The notes beneath the pieces were generated by a model, which was not told where the DNA came from, made no database searches, and saw nothing but the letters and a program-made list of their open reading frames with translations. Positions 44,207 through 52,697 of a stretch of 64,000 nucleotides of DNA are shown here, one piece after another. Every line of letters starts with the position of its first letter. Within the stretch, counting starts at the first letter, position 1. A program made the translations under genes and the position numbers. The stretch is from Prevotella sp. P2-180 (GTDB lineage: Bacteria; Bacteroidota; Bacteroidia; Bacteroidales; Bacteroidaceae), in NCBI RefSeq assembly GCF_002251435.1, contig NZ_NPJI01000103.1:33999-97998 (forward strand). The letters are read 5' to 3'.

Positions 44207-46503
44207 TGCTTCTATTCATCGAAGGCTACCCATACAATCTGAACTCCATTGTCAAAGATGGGCTTTCAGTTAGAGACATACTCAAGGATGTAGTGTCTGT
44301 TCCTGTAAAGGAAGAATACTATGCTTTTGGGTATGTGGGCTATTGTTATAGTAAGGCGGCAAAGGATGTGATATTCTTCTTGCCAAAGGTGGTCTTGACA
44401 GGAGAGCGCAATGAGGAAAATGGGGATGACACCATTTTCGGTGCTGCACCACATGACATAATCGACTTTAGTTCAGATACCATCAAGGAGAAATTCACAG
44501 AAGAAGGAAGCAAGGAATACAAGGAGTTTCTTTCAACCTTGTCAATATGGATTTACCGCACAATCAGCGTATATAAAGAGACACATAACGACAATATTCT
44601 TGAAAGCAAAGAATATCAGGGGGAAAGCAGAGGAAAGAAGATAAAGCACAACACTCTTCTTGATGTGATTATCGCTCTTCGTGACTTCAACAAGAACAAC
44701 CAAGATTTCTTCACTTTCATTGCCAAAAATGTTCATACTGGAGTAAACAAAATTCAATGGCAGAAAACAATAACATCTACCAACCCAATATTTCTGAAAG
44801 GGCAACCCGTTTACACTGACCCTGTAAACAGAAAAAAAATGGTGAACTTTGACGAGGAACTCCTTATCATTTTCTTCTCTATCCTCAACTATATCAAAGA
44901 AGAGCATGGCTTCTCGTTTTATATGAATATCAACTATCAACTGATTACTCATGACAAGATTAAGCGCTCTTACATAGGGAAAAAATACGGTTGCCGCAGA
45001 CTGAAGCAGATAAAATATAAATATTTCTCAGACAAGGCTCTCAGAATATGGGACTTATGTTATGCTTTCTTCGACAAGGAATACAAAATTTCCATCAACC
45101 GACAAGCAGAGGACTTCCTGCTTGCCAAGGACTTCGACCACATATTTGAGGTGATGATCGACACACTGATAGGTGGTGAGGACAAGAACAAGTTGCCAAA
45201 GGAACTGACGGAACAACGCGACGGAAAATTGGTTGACCACATGTTTATCGGACAAGGACTTATAGAACAATCTAACTTGCCTGCGGAACTGACTTACTAC
45301 ATTGGCGACAGCAAATACTATAAACGCTCAAAGAACGACACGGTGGTTCTTGGCGACAAGTCTATCTACAAGCAATACACATACGCCAAGAATGTAATCC
45401 AATGGAATATGAACTTGTTCCTTGATGATAGTGATGACGGTGAACAACCTCAGTTGCGTGATGCGTTGACTGAAGGGTATAATCCCATCCCCAACTTCTT
45501 CATCAGCGCAAGGATTCCAAACAAGAAAGAGGGCTGCAAGTTTCTTTCATTTGATGATGCCCAATTAGTAGAGCAGGCTAATGGAGTGCAATTTAACCGA
45601 CAGTTCGAGAATCGCCTTTTCGACCGCGACACTCTCCTGCTATGCCACTACGATGTCAACTTCCTCTATATCGTGTCACTTTACGGCAGGGCTAACAAAA
45701 GCAAGCAGGCTACATGGAGGGAATACGTAAGGAAGAATTTCAGACAAAAGATACAGGAAACATTCAATAAGCTATATACGTTCCGTACTATCCAGCCTCG
45801 TGCAGGCAAGGATTGTTATCAATTCCTGAAAGAGAACTTCAGCCAACTGAATGGTAAGCTCTATCGTTCCAAATCAAACAAGAACTATTTGGTATTGGCG
45901 TTGATGAGAGGAGATGATGAGAGCAAGGCATTGTGGCAATCATTAAGCCTTAGACAAGCATCAATAGAAAAAGAGATTACCGAAAACAACAACATCATAA
46001 CAAAACTTCAAAGCCATTTCTATGTCAGCGATGAATTCACTCTTGATGAGGAATTGCAGATAGATGATTTACCAAATGTTGGCACATTGGAACCACTGCC
46101 CGAGGAATCAAAGAAACAAGGAGTTTTAATGGTGATGATGGAAAACTACGAAGCAAAACGTCCTAAGTTCCTTCCTGCAGGCAAGATTGCAATAGGTATC
46201 AAATATACAAGAGACGGCATTGAGATAGCAGAAAACCTTCAATCAATAGGATATGTACTTTTTCATACACGTAATGTAGAAGACCAGCATCTTTTCCATG
46301 CCAAGAACGTTCGTTTGGTAAAGAGTGTAGATGAATTGCCAAGTGATATTTATAGAAATATACAAACGACAGAGATGTATGTTTTAGTCGATATTGACAA
46401 TGCAGAAGAGTTAGACTCTTCAAACATCAATGCCGCAAAAAAAGCATATACTCGAGAAACAAGATATGATGCTCAATTCTCTTTGATTAATAACCTCTAT
46501 TAA
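44206..46503 (+). CDS. McrC/LlaJI-like PD-(D/E)XK restriction subunit
   Basis: A 765-residue protein translated in an overlapping TAATG arrangement with the McrB-like gene, the usual form for McrBC and LlaJI pairs. The middle region has NLPAELTYYIGDSKYYKR near residue 365, in which Asp plus D-S-K fit the nuclease metal site, and KQYTYAKNVIQWN as the following helix. The N-terminal part (FIEGYPYNLNSIVKDG) resembles LlaJI-type subunits. A C-terminal domain of about 140 residues (from GVLMVMMENYEAKRPK) is not part of the core nuclease and is unassigned. No DNA methyltransferase accompanies the pair, so it may act on modified DNA. Confidence 0.82.
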   Translation: MLLFIEGYPYNLNSIVKDGLSVRDILKDVVSVPVKEEYYAFGYVGYCYSKAAKDVIFFLPKVVLTGERNEENGDDTIFGAAPHDIIDFSSDTIKEKFTEEGSKEYKEFLSTLSIWIYRTISVYKETHNDNILESKEYQGESRGKKIKHNTLLDVIIALRDFNKNNQDFFTFIAKNVHTGVNKIQWQKTITSTNPIFLKGQPVYTDPVNRKKMVNFDEELLIIFFSILNYIKEEHGFSFYMNINYQLITHDKIKRSYIGKKYGCRRLKQIKYKYFSDKALRIWDLCYAFFDKEYKISINRQAEDFLLAKDFDHIFEVMIDTLIGGEDKNKLPKELTEQRDGKLVDHMFIGQGLIEQSNLPAELTYYIGDSKYYKRSKNDTVVLGDKSIYKQYTYAKNVIQWNMNLFLDDSDDGEQPQLRDALTEGYNPIPNFFISARIPNKKEGCKFLSFDDAQLVEQANGVQFNRQFENRLFDRDTLLLCHYDVNFLYIVSLYGRANKSKQATWREYVRKNFRQKIQETFNKLYTFRTIQPRAGKDCYQFLKENFSQLNGKLYRSKSNKNYLVLALMRGDDESKALWQSLSLRQASIEKEITENNNIITKLQSHFYVSDEFTLDEELQIDDLPNVGTLEPLPEESKKQGVLMVMMENYEAKRPKFLPAGKIAIGIKYTRDGIEIAENLQSIGYVLFHTRNVEDQHLFHAKNVRLVKSVDELPSDIYRNIQTTEMYVLVDIDNAEELDSSNINAAKKAYTRETRYDAQFSLINNLY

Positions 46504-46507
46504 TATT

Positions 46508-47665
46508 TCATGATTTACGCAGGTTATGCTCCAATGGTTCCTTTACGTAATTACCAGATTCTTCATCATACCTATATGTATATTTTATAACAAAATCATC
46601 TATTGTAAGACTATCATTACATAGAAACTCTACGATTGACTGCTTCTTGGACAGTATATAATCTACTGCAGACAAGGGAACCTGATACAATAGTTCGGGA
46701 GAACTGGGTTCCCCTCCGACTCCTATTATAAACCATATAGAAATAGAGGTATCATCGCTATATGACTTGAACAACTCTATTCTCTCAGGGGAGAATACTT
46801 CCTTTTTAAGACTTGTCGGTAACTTCTTTCTCCACTTACATTCCAATGCCACTTTCTTCCTATGATCTAAAGAAATGACAAAATCAGGATAACTGTTGGA
46901 TTCAGGGAAGACACCTGCGATTGACTTGTCTCCCCTCCACTCCAACAACTTCATGGTATTTCCCTTGCTTCCAATACCTAATAATTCTAACAATACAAAA
47001 TCCTCAAACTCACGCCCTTTCAATAACTGTTCTGGAAGCGTAATAGAAGATATTCTGTTTTTTATAGAAAGGTATGGTCTTCTTAGCCTTTTATGTATTT
47101 CATGCACACCAAGGTCTTCATAAAACATCCTTAATAATGTTTTGTCTTCGCCAACAGTCCAACGATAGTTCTTTTTGCCAAGCTCTTCTGCCGCCATCTG
47201 GGTATCTCGATTCAACAAATATTCAACATTTTTCCTGCCTGCCAGAAGTGAAAATATTGATCCATTGGAATTGACATACCCACAGACAATTTTGTCTGCC
47301 ATATTAACTACAAATTCATTTCTTAGTCTTGGTGTCTGACCTGCCCCATGAGGTTCATCTCTTTCTAATACCAAGATTAGCATACGGCCTTCCTTTAAAG
47401 CCATCTCTATCTGCAGATTGTACACATCAGTAAACCTTTTCATAACGACCAATATCGTAGGTACTTTATGAACGAGCAAAGATGTCATTACTTCAAATTC
47501 CATTTCTGTGGTCTTGAAGCACATCACACAATCTGTTTCATAAAGATTTTCTACCCAATCGAATATTATTGGATATATTTCATAAGGAGTATGCTTTGAA
47601 CAGAGGAAAAGAGTCTTTTCTCTTTCCAACAATTGCTCATTACCAATCTTGTTTATTATTCTCAT
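46508..47665 (-). CDS. DprA/SLOG-like, Myb-like and PD-(D/E)XK three-domain protein
   Basis: A 385-residue protein with three joined domains. Residues ~15-150 look like the DprA/SLOG Rossmann fold: TLFLCSKHTPYEIYPIIFDWV, KTTEMEFEVMTSLLVHKVPTILVV, LKEGRMLILVL, TPRLRNEFVVNMADKIVCGY. Residues 167-210 are a SANT/Myb-like helix-turn-helix with YRWTVGEDKTLLRMFYEDLG and KRLRRPYLSIKNRI. Residues 218-280 hold a complete PD-(D/E)XK nuclease signature: GREFEDF, P260-D261 and E275-C-K277. SLOG domains bind nucleotides or nucleotide-derived signals, so a signal-gated DNA nuclease is plausible. It converges on the McrB/LlaJI-like pair with 4 bases between stops and has a near-consensus promoter of its own. 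I do not know this architecture from a described system. Confidence 0.8.
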   Translation of the reverse strand: MRIINKIGNEQLLEREKTLFLCSKHTPYEIYPIIFDWVENLYETDCVMCFKTTEMEFEVMTSLLVHKVPTILVVMKRFTDVYNLQIEMALKEGRMLILVLERDEPHGAGQTPRLRNEFVVNMADKIVCGYVNSNGSIFSLLAGRKNVEYLLNRDTQMAAEELGKKNYRWTVGEDKTLLRMFYEDLGVHEIHKRLRRPYLSIKNRISSITLPEQLLKGREFEDFVLLELLGIGSKGNTMKLLEWRGDKSIAGVFPESNSYPDFVISLDHRKKVALECKWRKKLPTSLKKEVFSPERIELFKSYSDDTSISIWFIIGVGGEPSSPELLYQVPLSAVDYILSKKQSIVEFLCNDSLTIDDFVIKYTYRYDEESGNYVKEPLEHNLRKS

Positions 47666-47689
47666 TTGAACAGTTTAAATTTTCCGCTT

Positions 47690-47720
47690 CAAAGGTACAT
47701 AATTGTTTTCACTTAACAAA
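47690..47720 (-). promoter_or_regulatory. Promoter of the SLOG-Myb-nuclease gene
   Basis: On the minus strand TTTG (47717-47720), a 19-base spacer and TACCTTTG (47690-47697), about 25 bases before the start codon. Confidence 0.85.
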
Positions 47721-47770
47721 GAAAAATAATAGAAATTATTCGATAATATTCTCTTTGCGTCAGATAATAG

Positions 47771-47914
47771 ATAAACGTGATGGATGCATGCAAGGCCGTT
47801 GGACTGCCAGAACCTGAATATGGTACTGACGGGGGATTTGTATGGATTACATTTAAGCGTCCGAACTATGACACTAACTCTTACACTAATGAAAAATCAT
47901 GTTTATCGCCTTGA
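47771..47914 (+). pseudogene. 3' fossil of an AlbA_2/HATPase-type regulator gene
   Basis: The frame from 47771 reads MDACKAVGLPEPEYGTDGGF and FVWITFKRPNY before stopping at 47914. This matches the C-terminal end of the ATP-binding regulator family that usually carries an AlbA_2 domain (IDACKEAGLPEPEF, then a F-x-VTF strand). The rest of the gene is missing. A second short open end (EEDGGLLFKVTTIP) follows at about 47911-47958. Together with the intron fragment downstream it shows that the area has been cut and rejoined. Confidence 0.7.
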
Positions 47915-48038
47915 AGAGGATGGTGGACTTCTGTTTAAAGTTACCACAATACCTTGATTTAGCGCAGAAATGTACTAAAGATATATAAAAAAACACTTGT
48001 TTTGAGAATAAAAGCGTTCGCTAATCCAACTTTTTTAC

Positions 48039-48046
48039 TACCTTTG
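48039..48046 (+). promoter_or_regulatory. -7 element of the AAA/DUF1703 gene
   Basis: TACCTTTG matches TAnnTTTG and lies 49 bases before the chosen start. The expected -33 TTTG is not in place (only TTCG at 48017-48020). Confidence 0.55.
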
Positions 48047-48094
48047 CGTCCAAAGGTTGCCAGACCTTCCTATCATTATTTATCAAAACATCGT

Positions 48095-49678
48095 ATGGGC
48101 ACATATATTAATAAAGGAAATTACGATTTTTCACAGGCTCTGAACTCAACATATGTTGATAAGTCAAGTCTTATCTCAGTAATTAACGGAACACTGTTTA
48201 CTGAGCAACGACGCAGCTGTGTAACTCGTTCACGTCGCTTTGGCAAATCCATGGCGGCTAATATGCTTTGTGCTTATTATGACCGTTCATGTGATTCGCG
48301 TTCACTTTTTGAGAACCTGGAAATTGCTAAAGATCCATCTTTTGAAAAATATCTGAACAAGTTTCCTGTAATCAAGTTGGACATTACTGACTTTACCACA
48401 CAGTTCAAAGACGATCCTACCATAATTGACAAAATGCAGGAGGCGTTGAAGGCTGATGTCAGAGAGGCATATCCAAATATCATTCGTGATGACTTCAAAG
48501 ACGATTTTATGGAAATGCTTATCCGCATCAATCAGGCGACAGGAGATTCCTTCATCATGGTAATTGACGAATGGGATGCCATCTGTAGGGAATTTGAATA
48601 TGGTAGCAAGGTAATGGATTTGTATGTCAACTGGCTCAGACGTATGTTCAAAGGCAGCAATACTCTTCGTGTTTTTGCTGGCATTTATATGACAGGCATC
48701 TTGCCCATCAAGAAATATAACACGGAGTCTGCTCTGAATAATTTTGTGGAATATTCAATGTTATTGCCACGCAAAGCTGCACGGTTCTTTGGTTTTACGA
48801 AGTCGGAGGTAAAGGATCTCTGCCAAAGTCATGATATGGATTTTGATGAGATGACGAAATGGTACGATGGCTATCATATTGGAAATGAACCTTCTATGTT
48901 TAATCCAAACTCTGTTATGCAGGCTATCGATGCAGGTGTGTGTGTGAATTTCTGGGCTACGACGGGTGCATATGACAAGGTTGCTACGTACATTGAGATG
49001 AACTTCGAAGGTTTGAAGGATGATGTTATCTCAATGATTGCCGGTGGTACATGTCCAGTAAGGGTTACAAAATTCTCAAACGACATGCATGACATTAAAT
49101 GCAAGGATGATGTGCTCACTGTTCTCATCCATCTGGGATACCTTGCATACAATCCTGAAACGAGAAGATGTTATATTCCGAACTTTGAGGTTATGCAAGA
49201 AATGGAGAATGCTGTAGAAGACAGCCGTTGGAGAATAGCCAAAACAGTTTCCGAATCCTGTGACTTGCTTGATGCTACACTTAATGGTGATGCAGATTTT
49301 GTAGCCAAAGCTATTGATCAAGCACACGATGAGAATACAAGCATACTCTCATACAACAACGAGAACTCACTTGCCTGTGTCCTGACTGTAGCATACATCT
49401 ATGCCCAGAATGACTACATCGTTCATCGTGAACTCGCTACAGGCAAGGGCTTTGCAGACCTCGTTCTTATTCCACGCAAGAATGTTGACAAACCAGCCAT
49501 CGTTCTCGAACTCAAATACAAAAAGGATGTAGATGCCGCCATCGATCAGATAAAGCGCAAGAAATATGTGAGCAAGATAGAACAGTACACAGGTGACATC
49601 CTTTTGGTAGGAATCAACTACGACAAGAAAGAAAAACTGCACTCTTGTGTAATCGAAACCGTTACAAAAAAAATATAA
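48095..49678 (+). CDS. AAA-ATPase-like/DUF1703 PD-(D/E)XK protein, copy 1
   Basis: A 527-residue protein from the start at 48095 (MGTYINKGNYDFSQALN); the upstream open frame covers the promoter. The N-terminal ATPase-like domain has the family's odd P-loop SRRFGKSMAANML near residue 48 and the Walker B-like MVIDEWDAI near residue 155. The C-terminal ~120 residues form a DUF1703 nuclease-type domain with GFADLVLIPRKNVDKPAIVLELKYKKD (Asp, then E-L-K). Proteins of this type are very common and expanded in Bacteroidota; their function is not settled, though defence or toxin roles are suspected. A similar gene lies at 50.3-51.9 kb on the other strand. Confidence 0.9.
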   Translation: MGTYINKGNYDFSQALNSTYVDKSSLISVINGTLFTEQRRSCVTRSRRFGKSMAANMLCAYYDRSCDSRSLFENLEIAKDPSFEKYLNKFPVIKLDITDFTTQFKDDPTIIDKMQEALKADVREAYPNIIRDDFKDDFMEMLIRINQATGDSFIMVIDEWDAICREFEYGSKVMDLYVNWLRRMFKGSNTLRVFAGIYMTGILPIKKYNTESALNNFVEYSMLLPRKAARFFGFTKSEVKDLCQSHDMDFDEMTKWYDGYHIGNEPSMFNPNSVMQAIDAGVCVNFWATTGAYDKVATYIEMNFEGLKDDVISMIAGGTCPVRVTKFSNDMHDIKCKDDVLTVLIHLGYLAYNPETRRCYIPNFEVMQEMENAVEDSRWRIAKTVSESCDLLDATLNGDADFVAKAIDQAHDENTSILSYNNENSLACVLTVAYIYAQNDYIVHRELATGKGFADLVLIPRKNVDKPAIVLELKYKKDVDAAIDQIKRKKYVSKIEQYTGDILLVGINYDKKEKLHSCVIETVTKKI

Positions 49679-49734
49679 GAATGTAGCTTCGCCCAAACTC
49701 TTTCTGACAATCAACCCAAAATTACAGTTGCTTG

Positions 49735-50239
49735 AGTGTGTCACCCCCTTCGCTCCATGTCCATTACAGACACTTCTACGCTACTACGGGGCAATCCGCC
49801 ACAGAAGCGAACTTCGGTACGTTTCTGCCTTGTTCGTCACTTTCAGCATTTTCCTTTGGCATTCCTACTTCTGCTTCCCACGTTCCACCAACGACCTGTA
49901 TTACTGTCATGCCACCTCTATGCCGCATGCCACAATGCCATAAACAGGTTATTGCATTGCTTGTCGCCAGAACTGTCCGACACTGACTTTTTACATGACT
50001 TGAATCAGGATTAACGACACCTCTTCGAATGGTTCACTTGCGTTCAGCTCAGTAATACGTACCTCTCTGCAACGCTCACCACCGCAACGTTTCCGACTGC
50101 AGCAACTTGCAGAGGGTTTGATGCCAGTGCCTGCACACCGACACCGAGAGACCTTCTCTCATCTCATTGGCAGTTACGGCTACATCTTATATGGAAGGTA
50201 GCCAACCCTTTATATATAGATGTGCGCCTCGTGGCACAC
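49735..50239 (-). mobile_element. Group II intron 5' fragment (ribozyme part, no reverse transcriptase)
   Basis: On the minus strand the sequence starts with a GTGTG-type 5' splice end (50239 downward: GTGTGCCACGAGGCGCAC) and ends near 49740 with GACATGGAGCGAAGGGG. Together these resemble the domain I-III part that precedes the maturase gene in many bacterial group II introns, including segments such as CGGATTGCCCCGTAGTAGCG. No maturase and no domain V or VI follow, since the adjacent AAA/DUF1703 gene ends at 49678. It is therefore a truncated, immobile remnant. The open frames here are accidental. The identification rests on memory of intron sequence and was not confirmed by folding. Confidence 0.6.
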
Positions 50240-50335
50240 GGACAGATTCATCAACCCGAAAAAGTGAACCAAGGTACCTGTCCCCTGTGACCCTTCAATT
50301 TGGAACGTCTAACTGGACACCTAGATAAAAAGCAA

Positions 50336-51937
50336 TCAAGATATAGGATGAGTCATAAATCCGTCGATGGTGCCTTTCTCCGAAGAGAAGTTGATGCCGA
50401 GGGCTATGAGTTTGCGGCTATCGGCGGCATAGGGCTTGGCATAGCCCTTTTCTTCTATTTGACGAAGGGCTGCCTCGGCCGAACCGTTGAGCTTGAACTC
50501 GATGATATAGACGTAGTTGGGACACTCCACCACACAGTCTATGCGACCCTCGCTCGTCTCCTTCTCTGCCACCATGCTGTAGAAGGCAAGCATCTTGACT
50601 ATGAGATAGAAGGTGTATTGGAAATAACGCTCACACTCCATCGGGTCCTGCTTGCGCTGGAAGCGGTAGGTGACGGAGGAGAGTAGTGAGGTCATGAGTT
50701 TCTCTAATCTTGTGGTGTCGCCCTTCTCTAAAGCATCAGTCACATCATTTACCCAAGATTTTGGTTGGGATGATTCTGAGAAATAGCGTGAAGCGAGAGT
50801 TTCGATAAATCCATTGCGTACTTCCTCGTTCGGAAAGTCGAGAAAATATGTATTACGGTCTATATTGCAATCCTTAATCGTGAGATATCCGCTTTGGTAG
50901 ATCATAGGCAGGGGTTGCTCAATGTCAGCCTTATAGTCGATAAACTGCGAGGCATCGTAGTATCTGCCCACTAGTTCGTTGATGTTCTCGTTGCTATGGG
51001 CGAGCAGGCGCACAAGGTATGTTGGTGTGCCTGAGGCAAACCAGAAATTATGCATTCTCTTTGACTTGAGGCAGTTGAGGATACTGAAGGGGTTGAAGAT
51101 GTCTATCATTTCCTCGCCGAAATGATAGCCGTCGTATTTCTTTTTCAGTCGTTCAACAGCTTCGTCATAACTGATTTTGAATTTGTCTGCAAGTTCGTGA
51201 ATCGGTTCGTCAAATACAGACAATAGTTCCTCTTTGGTTATTCCACAGAGACTCTCAAAATCACCCGACATACTGATATCCTCCGGCTGGTTGAATCCGC
51301 TGAACACGCTCACCTGTGAGAACTTCGTTACTCCTGTGAGCATCACAAACTGGAGGTCCTCGTCGACCAGTTTGAATACACTGTATAGAGCTTTCAATAT
51401 TCCTCGGTGTATATCCTCCAATTTTGTTTCCTTTCCGTTGAGCATTCCTGTGTATCCAGTGTCAATCACGTCGAGAAGCGGTTTGTCGTATTCGTCAATA
51501 AGCACTACAGCACGTCGTCCCGACTTCAAGTGTGCTTGTTTAAATATGTAGGCAAGCCTTGTTCCGATTTCCTGGTTTATTGGGTCATTGCCCCATTGTT
51601 TCTCCCAAGTCTCCACATATCCCAGAATGCGTTTTTCCAGTTCTCCGTCTTTGTCGTAGTTTCCGCCGTTGAAGTCGATATGGAACACAGGATATTCCGC
51701 CCATTTGGTCTCGAGCTTGTCGATGGCAAGTCCCCTGAACAGGTCTTTCCTACCCTGGAAATAGTATTTGAGAGTGGAGAGCAGCAGACTCTTGCCGAAT
51801 CGCCTCGGGCGACTCAGAAAGTAGATATGTCCCTCGTTGGCGAGTTTATACACCAAGTCGGTCTTGTCGACATACACATATCCGTCTTCGATAATCTTCT
51901 CGAAATCCTGTATTCCTATGGGGTACTTCATACGCAT
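50336..51937 (-). CDS. AAA-ATPase-like/DUF1703 PD-(D/E)XK protein, copy 2
   Basis: A 533-residue protein from the ATG at 51935-51937 (MRMKYPIGIQDFEKIIEDGYVYVDKT); the start could also be 51931. The P-loop-like motif is SRPRRFGKSLLLSTL near residue 45, the Walker B-like LIDEYDKPLLD near residue 150, and the C-terminal nuclease-like motif is GRIDCVVECPNYVYIIEFKLNGSAEAALRQI (Asp and E-F-K). It is much closer to the typical family member than the copy at 48.1 kb. The two share an architecture but differ widely, so they are not a recent duplication. Confidence 0.93.
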   Translation of the reverse strand: MRMKYPIGIQDFEKIIEDGYVYVDKTDLVYKLANEGHIYFLSRPRRFGKSLLLSTLKYYFQGRKDLFRGLAIDKLETKWAEYPVFHIDFNGGNYDKDGELEKRILGYVETWEKQWGNDPINQEIGTRLAYIFKQAHLKSGRRAVVLIDEYDKPLLDVIDTGYTGMLNGKETKLEDIHRGILKALYSVFKLVDEDLQFVMLTGVTKFSQVSVFSGFNQPEDISMSGDFESLCGITKEELLSVFDEPIHELADKFKISYDEAVERLKKKYDGYHFGEEMIDIFNPFSILNCLKSKRMHNFWFASGTPTYLVRLLAHSNENINELVGRYYDASQFIDYKADIEQPLPMIYQSGYLTIKDCNIDRNTYFLDFPNEEVRNGFIETLASRYFSESSQPKSWVNDVTDALEKGDTTRLEKLMTSLLSSVTYRFQRKQDPMECERYFQYTFYLIVKMLAFYSMVAEKETSEGRIDCVVECPNYVYIIEFKLNGSAEAALRQIEEKGYAKPYAADSRKLIALGINFSSEKGTIDGFMTHPIS

Positions 51938-51955
51938 AATTGTTCTTTTCAGTGG

Positions 51956-51986
51956 CAAAGTTACATCATTTTTCTGATATTAACAA
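51956..51986 (-). promoter_or_regulatory. Promoter of AAA/DUF1703 copy 2
   Basis: On the minus strand TTG (51984-51986), a 20-base spacer and TAACTTTG (51956-51963), 19 bases before the start codon at 51937. Confidence 0.72.
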
Positions 51987-52135
51987 GAGGTGGAGGAGGA
52001 AATGGGGTGGGAATACAGTTAAAAATACATAATGGCATTTTACTTTTACGGGATATGATAGTCTAATAATATAAAGGGGGATATAATAATTATTGAAACC
52101 TTATCAAATGATTTAGTAACTTAAACAACAACATT

Positions 52136-52582
52136 ATGAAAAGGACAGTTAAAACTATCATGATTGTCATTTGCTGTGTAATGGCATTTTTTATGCCTGC
52201 AAATGCAGACAACAACAAGCCTATCAAGGTGACGGAGCTTCCGGTTAAGGCCCAAACAGTACTCTCACAACATTTCAATAACCAGAAGGTGACTTTTGCA
52301 TCTATCGAGTCGGGGATTATAGACAAGAACTATGACGTGGTACTGCAAAACGGCACTAAACTTGAGTTTGACAAGAAGGGAAATGTGACGGAGATTGACT
52401 GCAAGCATGGTGCAGTGCCTGAGAAACTGATTCCGCAGGCTATCAACACATACTTGCAGGAAAACTACTCTGGACAGACCGTGAGGAAGATTGAGTTCAA
52501 CAAGAATGAATACGAGTTGGAATTATCCAATGGTATCGACATTACATTCAACAAGCATTTCCAGGTGATTGATATCGATTGA
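52136..52582 (+). CDS. PepSY-like (DUF2874) exported protein
   Basis: A 148-residue protein with a signal peptide ending FFMPANA (about residue 24). Two PepSY-like units follow: LPVKAQTVLSQHFNNQKVTFASIES plus KLEFDKKGNVTEIDC, and LIPQAINTYLQENYSGQTVRKIEFNKNEYELELSNGIDITFNKHFQV. This arrangement is typical of the periplasmic PepSY-like proteins of Bacteroidota. These are thought to inhibit or modulate proteases or to sense the envelope. It stands alone between divergent and convergent neighbours. Confidence 0.92.
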   Translation: MKRTVKTIMIVICCVMAFFMPANADNNKPIKVTELPVKAQTVLSQHFNNQKVTFASIESGIIDKNYDVVLQNGTKLEFDKKGNVTEIDCKHGAVPEKLIPQAINTYLQENYSGQTVRKIEFNKNEYELELSNGIDITFNKHFQVIDID

Positions 52583-52632
52583 TTATCAAGGGTGTTGAGG
52601 GCGCTATGACTTTATAGGTCATACATGAAGTG

Positions 52633-52668
52633 AAAAAAGACCTTTGCCACGATTGTGACAAAGGTCTT
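52633..52668. terminator. Convergent terminator hairpin
   Basis: AAGACCTTTG (52637-52646) pairs with CAAAGGTCTT (52659-52668) around a 12-base loop. Six As at 52633-52638 give a T run for the minus-strand gene; the plus side has fewer Ts. Confidence 0.82.
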
Positions 52669-52697
52669 ATTGAGTTGCCTGCTATAAAAGCTTGCGA

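Noticed and set aside
48002..48094. N-terminal extension of AAA/DUF1703 copy 1
   Set aside because: The extension overlaps the -7 element at 48039-48046 and has no family similarity.
49728..50014. Three overlapping plus-strand open frames
   Set aside because: They overlap in all three frames with no protein character; they are shadows of the intron ribozyme sequence on the other strand.
48095..51937. The two AAA/DUF1703 genes as a recent duplication
   Set aside because: They share architecture but differ throughout, including around the P-loop and the nuclease motif.
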